Below the pieces are notes generated by a model. That model made no database searches, was not told the DNA's origin, and was given only the letters and a program-made list of their open reading frames with translations. Of a stretch of 64,000 nucleotides of DNA, positions 58,013-64,000 are shown in pieces. This DNA is from Mermis nigrescens (taxonomy: Eukaryota; Nematoda; Enoplea; Mermithida; Mermithidae). The stretch covers positions 310,001 through 374,000 of the forward strand of contig JAVLUZ010000504.1 in the NCBI GenBank assembly GCA_036768485.1, read 5' to 3'. The position numbers were made by a program, and so were the translations under genes. The stretch's first letter is position 1. The number at the start of each line of letters is the position of its first letter.

Positions 58013-58110
58013 AATCATTATTTCGTCCAGTCTATTTTTAGTTTTGCCTTGGCTGATTATAACCTTGAAGAAACTAATTTTGTCTGATTAGACTGAATAT
58101 TTCGATTTTT

Positions 58111-58116
58111 AATAAA
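58111..58116 (+). terminator. Polyadenylation signal of FAHD1-like gene
   Basis: AATAAA 99 bp after the stop codon; another AATAAA follows near 58133. No RNA data, so the actual cleavage site is unknown. Confidence 0.6.
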
Positions 58117-58149
58117 GCGGTGATTAATCCCTAATAAATGACTTTTTAT

Positions 58150-58612
58150 TGATTGATTTTCGTTTTATAACTAATCGACGCTTAAACCCAAATAACGATT
58201 ATATATTTACCTTTATCTAAGCAAAATTAGCGTACGTAAAATTGATACGATACAAAGTTGGAATGGTTTTATCGATTGAACAAATCGTAAATTTTCAAGT
58301 GAATGTGTTATTTTCATGCTATACGCGGACCGCACTGCTCAATTTTCACTGTTTCCATTTTGATTTTAATGTATTTATTGAATACCTATTGCTATTTCTA
58401 ATCGCGTCGTCGTTGAATGGTTCTTATCTGATCGCTAAGTATGTAAATCGATCTTTATGCATACTTTCAATTTGTTAGGCTGAATTAAATCGGTCAAGTC
58501 CAGCTTCAATTACGCATGTTCCATTCTAAATTCAGACTAAGCGTTATTGAAAGAACGTGAACGAAAAAAATGATGTAAATCGAACATATAAGGAAAATAG
58601 GTATAGTAGGTA
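58150..58612. other. Intergenic stretch, nothing recognised
   Basis: Non-repetitive AT-rich sequence after the FAHD1 poly(A) signals. A 78-codon plus frame (58242-58478) shows no family resemblance. Confidence 0.3.
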
Positions 58613-58833
58613 TAGTCTGTTTCACTTGACTTTGAGGTCTTTGAAAACATTTATATTGATTACAAAAGTGCTTTAAACTAATAAAATAAATATATTATAC
58701 AGTATGTCGAGTCACTAGGAGATGTATGCTAGTGTCAAGCCGCATTACTGCATCAGAAGTTTAAACCGCTTTAGTAGCCTGATTCTTTAAGATAAATTTA
58801 AAAGAAAACCGCAAAGTTAAATGAAACAGATTA
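58613..58833. mobile_element. TA-flanked MITE, AGTCTGTTTCAC family, diverged copy 4
   Basis: Left end TA|TAGTCTGTTTCACTTGAC and right inverse ...AGTTAAATGAAACAGATTA. The terminal 25 bp agree well between the ends; the middle differs from the other copies. Confidence 0.6.
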
Positions 58834-58859
58834 TGAAGTTATACCCGCGTAAATATAAC

Positions 58860-59414
58860 CACGCATGGGCATGCAACCGAATTCTGGCATCTGGCGGGTC
58901 GTGAATTCAATTCTCTGGCTAATTTTTGAATTGTTTGGATATAAACGTGCTCACATGGACAGCGACCGAATTCTTATTGGATCTGTGGTGTAAAACTGGC
59001 CTAAATCCCAAAAATTCCAATTCGGGGGTCTTTAGAAGTGTGTGTCTACTTGATTCTCGGCGGAGGGGCCTGAACTTCCACGCCCATGTGTCCCTACGAG
59101 TTTTTCTTGCAATATCATGCGTGCACGTGAAGAGTATGTAGAGCTCCAGAATGGAAAACTTACAAATTCTCTGGAAAAGAAATCACAAAAATGATGTAAA
59201 TCGAACATTTTCTTTTAAAGTACCTGCTCGAAATTAATCACAAACTGCACTAGAACGTGGGTGTCTACCTACTTTTAGCACAATTTTAGCATTTCTAATA
59301 GTAATATGTAAGTCTTTCTGTTTTCGAAAAGCTCACTTTGACCCCCTCCGCCAGCGGCCATATAATGTGTATATTTGGACTAGAGAACCCCAAACCTACA
59401 ACGTGCATAATTGG
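58860..59414. other. Possible decayed CAYACSTGGGC-family copy; no gene
   Basis: CACGCATGGGCATGCAACC near 58860 and CCACGCCCATGTGT near 59080 resemble the two ends of that MITE family. The interior is diverged and no duplication is present. Confidence 0.35.
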
Positions 59415-59935
59415 TTGCAAATCATAGATGCACAGCTGGCCAAGTGTGGTATCAATAATTGACCTTTTTGGGCCAAAACGAGCTCAAAAACTAGAATAAG
59501 CGCTGAAATAGCGTTAAAACTCCAGTTAATACACAGTTTCTGGTCAATTCAAAAGCTCTTTTGGAGAAAATTTTCAATTTTCATACATTTTTGGCCTTCA
59601 TTTTGCATCCTTCCCATTTTTCTATTAGAGGTCTAGATCAGACATTCAAGTAGGGGTTTGGGGGTCTAAGCTAGGAAGCCGAGAATGGAAAAATTAAAAA
59701 GAAATAATGGGCGAAACGAAAGCCGAAAATGGAGGAAAATTGAAGTTTCTTGGAAAATGCTTTGAATTGACGAGAAACTGTTGAATGGAGTAGTATCCAA
59801 CGCTGATTTTGCATGCATTCATACCGGTTTTTAGGAGTCATTTTGGTCCGAAAAAGCTTAATTTTTGGCCCCTCCTAAAGACCGGCTGACACCTCCCCTC
59901 GGCAATGCTGTTCACGCATATTCTACACCTCCAAA
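59415..59935. repeat. Two R-A repeats in inverted orientation
   Basis: 59415-59635 (minus) and 59655-59935 (plus) face outward from a short spacer. Both carry the 'aaatgaaggcc / ggccttcatttt' and 'tttaacgctatt / aatagcgttaaa' phrases. The second is more diverged ('gaccggctgacacctcccc'). Confidence 0.65.
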
Positions 59936-60314
59936 TTGTCCCAACATGGGTTGCATGACAACTACACTTAACATAACATGAGAAGTCGGCGGTTTATTAG
60001 CCAACCTAAAGGTGCCATAAGTGTAATTGTCGGTAATCAAAGTCTAAAATTTCTCTCAAAAAGCGTGAAATTATTTCCATAGCGGAGTTTTGTATATCAG
60101 GACTTGTAATGGTAGTAATAGGTAGTACACATATATACATGGCAGAGTCTCCAATTTTGCAAAAGTTGAAGTGTCCGACGAAGTATTGAGGCAAAAAATT
60201 ACTGTGGGCAAAACCCTCGTTTCTCATCAAGCTCTGCTGATAAGAAAGAAATATTTCAGAAATCAGAATTTTAGTGAATTGTCTAACCTCATGTCGATGA
60301 GTGGCGGTCGAACG

Positions 60315-61580
60315 TTAGGGGCCAGACGGTTTATCACAGGTTTCACAATAATATACAGAACCAAAAAATGCGGGGACTCGAGTTATTAAATCAAAATGAT
60401 TATGGTGATGGTACAAATGTATAATTTTTTCGGCCGTGGGGCCTGCGAAAATTAGCGAATCGTTAAAATCTCGAGAATAAACTTTTAATTGATACGTGGG
60501 TGATAAAATGGTCTGAATTTTACGAACTTCTTCAATCCCGCAGAGTGCCCTATGCTCCCCTAGCCCCGCTTCGACCATTAAATTTTCGGCCAAACGTTTT
60601 TGTAACGTGCCACGCCTTTTGTCTCCCTGCCTAATCGTATTCCATTGAGGGTGGTTGTCTAATTTAGCTTTTCCCGTGACTATAGCCCTGGCTAAACATA
60701 ATTTATCTGTGTTTTGTATTTGGATAAAACACCCCCGTTCCCACAGTGTCTTTGAAACCAAGTGTCCCAATTTACGATTCTTGTTTTCGAAATTTTCTTA
60801 CGCTCTGTTCCGCCGCCCATGGGGGCGTTAACGATAATAACGTTCAAACTGATTACCTCATCGAACGAAAAATCCTTTCTTGACTGATTTACTCGTTCTG
60901 CGACGCTTAAAATCCGATCGGCGTTCATAAATTGTCTGGGGACGAAAGGAATTATTACGTGTCGGTCCAGACTAGGGTGAATTAAGCTCGACTCCGACCA
61001 AATCGTCGGGGCTACAACCGTCTAAAATCCTTTCCAACGCGCTGTTCAAAACGGACTGGAGGAATCCGCCAAAACCGCGGAGCTCCTCCACGCGTAGGAA
61101 ACGTAGGTTGTAGCCCCTGGCCTCAGAGTTAAATCGTTTCACTCTTGTCCTAAACATTTCGCCGACAACGTAATAATCATTCGCCTCTCGTCCCCAGCCG
61201 ACTTGCGCTCCTTCCTCTTCGCCGAAAATAACGTCCCAGAAATCGGGCGATCCAAAATTTGTTCTGTCCGCTTTCGATAACTTGATGAATTCTTGGAAAA
61301 TGAACGAAATAACTTTTTCTTCGCCGACCCATAATCGGCTATCGACCAGCTTTTGAAGCGTTTGACGATTAATAATCGGCTCACGTAATTCCTGCGACGA
61401 CCCGTCTTCAACAATTGTCGCCCAAAATTGCGCCGTTATCGCGTTCCGAACGCCTATTCTTCCAAACTCCAAAATTTTTCGTAGAATAACGCCAATAAGT
61501 CGCTCGTTTCCGACCCATATTTTCGACTCGACCACCGCCAATAAATTGTTGAAAGCCGGAAGCTCGAAATGCGCCGCCAT
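60315..61580 (-). pseudogene. Maverick/Polinton-type protein-primed DNA polymerase, N-terminal fragment
   Basis: Frame 1 (60972-61580) is 202 codons from ATG. It has an internal duplication (VESKIWVGNERLIGVI, then VDSRLWVGEEKVISFI, about 57 residues apart). A one-base shift near 60986 leads into a frame with PSLDRHVIIPF, DRILSVAERVNQS and NAPMGGG. A second shift in a G run near 60735 leads into IQIQNTDKLCLARAI, LVEAGLGEHRALCGI-type text and FGSVYYCETC (60315-60770). Order and motifs match the N-terminal region of pPolB genes of Maverick/Polinton elements and related animal virus-like elements. The exonuclease and polymerase domains are missing after 60315. GC content is higher than the surroundings. 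Two shifts plus truncation make it non-functional as read here. The family call rests on remembered motif patterns. Confidence 0.65.
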
Positions 61581-61592
61581 AGTTCTTGAGAA

Positions 61593-61628
61593 GAATGAGC
61601 TCGCTAGCTCTGCTTGGCCTATTTATAG
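61593..61628 (-). promoter_or_regulatory. Core promoter: TATA box and TCATTC initiator before the pPolB-like ORF
   Basis: On the minus strand CTATAAATAG (61619-61628) lies 31 bases upstream of the A in TCATTC (61593-61598), the spacing expected for TATA to +1. TCATTC fits the arthropod initiator consensus TCAKTY. Predicted transcription from 61596 leaves a 15-16 base leader before the ATG at 61580. Function is inferred from sequence only. Confidence 0.6.
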
Positions 61629-61647
61629 TCAGAGCGCTCTGTAAGCC

Positions 61648-61678
61648 GTTCCGGAACAATGCAAACCCATTCCGGAAC
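61648..61678. promoter_or_regulatory. Two TTCCGGAA palindromes 21 bp apart upstream of the TATA box
   Basis: GTTCCGGAAC (61648-61657) and ATTCCGGAAC (61669-61678) have centres exactly 21 bp apart, about two helical turns. They fit the TTCnnGAA unit of heat-shock elements and also ETS/STAT-like half sites. The bound factor is unknown. Confidence 0.45.
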
Positions 61679-61798
61679 GAGTTTGTGTTGAGTCATCATT
61701 GCGCGCAAATTGCAAAATATGACGCAACATACCGAAATTTCTTGTAGTGCTTTGACGATGACTCATACTGATACGTAGTCATGTTTTGGCTGCCTAGC

Positions 61799-61958
61799 AC
61801 ACTTAGGCGTCTGGGGGGTATGCAACCCCTTCCGAGAAACCAAAATACCCCCAGAATTCAATTTTTTGATGCCAATGAATAGTGCTCGATGAGAAACGTT
61901 GAAAAATGGGTGTTTTTTCGCCATACCATCATTTTTAAGGCAATTTTTGACCTTATAG
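61799..61958. mobile_element. hAT-type MITE, CAYACSTGGGC family, shortened copy h
   Basis: It starts ACACTTAGGCG and holds the family body ('gtatgcaacccc', 'gatgagaaacgttg'). It is flanked by tgcctagc (61791-61798 and 61959-61966), a perfect 8-bp duplication. The right terminus is truncated to 'gaccttatag'. Confidence 0.8.
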
Positions 61959-61966
61959 TGCCTAGC

Positions 61967-62336
61967 CCCTAAAAGAAAGCATAGAAAAACATACAAATTA
62001 ATACTTTCTGAGAAATTGTTTGCAGTTATAGGAATTTTTCGGTGAGTTACGTGAATTTTATTTGAAATGTGCGGTCAATAATTCCGCAACATTCATACGT
62101 CCACGTCGTGCCAGCTGGGGTCATGGATGCAGTAAACCTGCATTCATGATGCAGAATTGAAGCAATTTTAATTTTTTAAGGTGTAAACAGCTTTTGATCA
62201 AGCTGAGACACCAGAATTGAGTGCTTAAAACTCATATTTTTCGTCTATATTTTCCTTTTTTTGGTCTGATGGATGAATTCCTATTATTTTAGCAAAAAAC
62301 TCGTAAAACTGCATACTTTCAGCAAAATATAAAAAT
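61967..62336. other. No gene seen
   Basis: AT-rich sequence with no recognised repeat or exon. Confidence 0.3.
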
Positions 62337-62745
62337 TTTACAAAAATATTTCACACCTTGACAAAAATATTTCACAACTTGACAAAAAATTTCCACAACT
62401 TGACAAAAAATTTCCACAACGTGACAAAAAATTTCCACAACTTGACAAAAAATTTTCACAACTTGACAAAAAATTTCCACAACTTGACAAAAAATTTTCA
62501 CAACTTGACAAAAGTACTATGCTTAAGCACGTAAAAATATTTCACAACTTGACAAAAAAATTTCACAACTTGACAAAAAATTTTCATGACTTGACAAAAA
62601 TATTTCACAACTTGACAAAAAATTTCCACAACGTGACAAAAAATTTCCACAACGTGACAAAAATATTTCACAACGTGACAAAAAATATTTCACAACTTGA
62701 CAAAAATATTTCACAACATGACAAAGATTTTCCACGAATTTACAA
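62337..62745. repeat. 21-bp minisatellite, about 19 units
   Basis: Tandem units of the type CAACTTGACAAAAAATTTTCA with variants at a few positions (tt/at, ctt/cgt/cat). One interruption occurs at about 62515-62535. The unit is a multiple of three, so both strands stay open: LTKNFHN on plus and FCQVVEI on minus. These frames are consequences of the repeat, not evidence of a protein. Confidence 0.92.
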
Positions 62746-64000
62746 AAATATATCAATAATTGTTTTTAATTGGCAAAGTTTTCGGTAGTATGCAGACCCC
62801 ATGCAAATGAGTGGAGACGAGACGAACACCGGGAGGGGACCTAAATGGAAAAGTTCTGGAAAATGATAAAAATTAAAATGTTTTGCTGCAATGACTGTCA
62901 ATTTATGTCTATTTTTGAGGCTGCCTCCCAGAAGCGCCCTGCTTCGCATCTACGGATAATATGCCTAGAAATCACTTGAAATTACTGCGAATTTTTTTGT
63001 TATTTTCGCGACGATTTGTCATATCGTATTTCTCTGTATCAAACGAGACAGATCACATTTGCAGCATATCCGATATATTCGCTGATCTATATGGCTGCCT
63101 ATTTCATTTTTACTGTAATTTTAGTAACTTTTCGCGATTAATGTTCTACTGAATTACCGACAGATGAAGCAAACACTTATTTATTCGTGATATTCGTATT
63201 GTTGTGTACGTGCTTTCTTCGAACAGTAAATAATACATACAAGACATGCACGAGGGGGCATCTCAGCAAGGAAAATTTCTAGATAAAATAGAGCGAAAAT
63301 CGGAAAAATGCTTGACCATATAAATTATTTTTATTCAGGCACTTAGATCTGGGGGAGTGGGGTGACCCCTAAAATTCAGAAAAATCGGACTTTTTAGACG
63401 TTATTTTGTGCTATTTTTGGGTATAGTCCTCCCAAATCAGTGCTGGTCCCCCAACGGCTAGCCACGTGCCTGTTTTATGCCATTTTTAGCACAACAATTC
63501 ATCGACACCACCCCCAGATCGACCATGCAACCTGAGGAACAACACTGCAAGATAGACCATGATATAACAGGCGGCGCGGTGGGAGCCCCTCCCTTACACA
63601 CCCCTCCTTTCCCGTCCAATGTTCTATATACTTTAACGTTGCACCCTCAGCTTACCTCAGGGTGCAGATTTTTACGTCATCGCCTATGTTATAACATAGG
63701 CTATCCTACAGCGTTGCACCCCAGACTGCCAGCCATCACTACTCAGGTGGTTAAATTCTTCCAATCAGAAACTTGAAAATCGCAGCTGTCTCTCAAAATC
63801 ATGTTTTGAACTGATCTTGGAAGCCTATTATAGTCTGCTAAATTGTGACACACTACGGTAGACTCATTTGCATAATGATCACAGGTTTGTATTTATAGCC
63901 GATACCTGAAATGCAATTTGACAATTGTTTTGCCAAATTCAAAAGGCACAGGTTTATCTTGATCACTTTTAATGTTCACTTCAATGGTATTGAATGATTT
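62746..64000. other. No gene recognised; small palindrome
   Basis: Possible decayed R-A-like text at about 62815-62960 ('ggaaaagttctggaaaatg', 'gtctatttttgaggctgcct'). GCCTATGTTATAACATAGGC (63682-63701) is a perfect 20-bp palindrome, flanked on both sides by 'gttgcaccc' phrases (about 63641 and 63713). Nothing else is assigned. Confidence 0.35.

Noticed and set aside
60006..60230. 74-codon minus frame as continuation of the pPolB-like gene
   Set aside because: It shows none of the expected exonuclease or polymerase motifs; homology appears to end at about 60315.
62337..62745. CRISPR-like array
   Set aside because: Units are contiguous without unique spacers, and the genome is eukaryotic.
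62319..62788. Repeat proteins of LTKNFHN or FCQVVEI units
   Set aside because: They are a direct consequence of a 21-bp tandem repeat; both strands are open and there is no start context or other domain.

Overview
The window is nuclear DNA of an invertebrate animal. It is AT-rich, with spliced genes (GT-AG introns), a CR1/Jockey-type LINE, many hAT and TA-targeting DNA transposons, and a fragment of a Maverick/Polinton-type protein-primed DNA polymerase. A TATA box plus TCATTC initiator at 61.6 kb fits the arthropod core-promoter consensus, and the peptide-GPCR exon resembles NPY/NPF-like receptors of ecdysozoans. I cannot name the species. I see no rRNA, tRNA or CRISPR array.

Host genes are few. 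(1) At 5334-5716 (minus) is one coding exon of a rhodopsin-class peptide receptor, running from the N-terminus through TM3 to a splice donor inside the DRY motif. The rest of the gene is not recognisable here. (2) From 46096 to 58012 (plus) is a complete four-exon gene for an FAHD1-like acylpyruvase/oxaloacetate decarboxylase. Its 645-nt CDS encodes 214 aa, has every expected catalytic and metal-binding residue, and is spread over about 12 kb because its introns are full of transposons. (3) At 60315-61580 (minus) is a frameshifted N-terminal fragment of a Polinton-like pPolB gene that still has a core promoter.

Most of the rest is layered transposable elements, many delimited to the base by target-site duplications. 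The hAT-type families all make 8-bp duplications. They include a short family with termini CAYACSTGGGC (at least eight copies), a family ending in a run of T plus GTAC, a GGGGCGGAT family, a 1.4-kb family (two copies), a TAGAGACCGG element with transposase relics, and a 4-kb TAGTGATCGACCGGAG element carrying two nested insertions. TA-flanked families include a 166-240 bp MITE, a long-TIR element at 327-1612 and 11387-11952, and a 5.5-kb composite (30696-36202) whose long inverted ends are themselves inverted-repeat MITEs and which seems to have landed in a LINE. Foldback-like elements with minisatellites in their arms lie at 3227-5229 and 36831-38671, and a near-perfect 1.1-kb palindrome lies at 12537-13631.

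The most unusual signal is a GC-rich near-palindrome, GGCGCGAAGCGCC, found about 35 times in different, otherwise unrelated transposon families. Its core GCGAAGC is the known extra-stable DNA mini-hairpin. A second shared motif is the 20-bp palindrome TCTTTGTACATGTACAAAGA. Together they suggest structural or protein-binding modules shared among non-autonomous elements.
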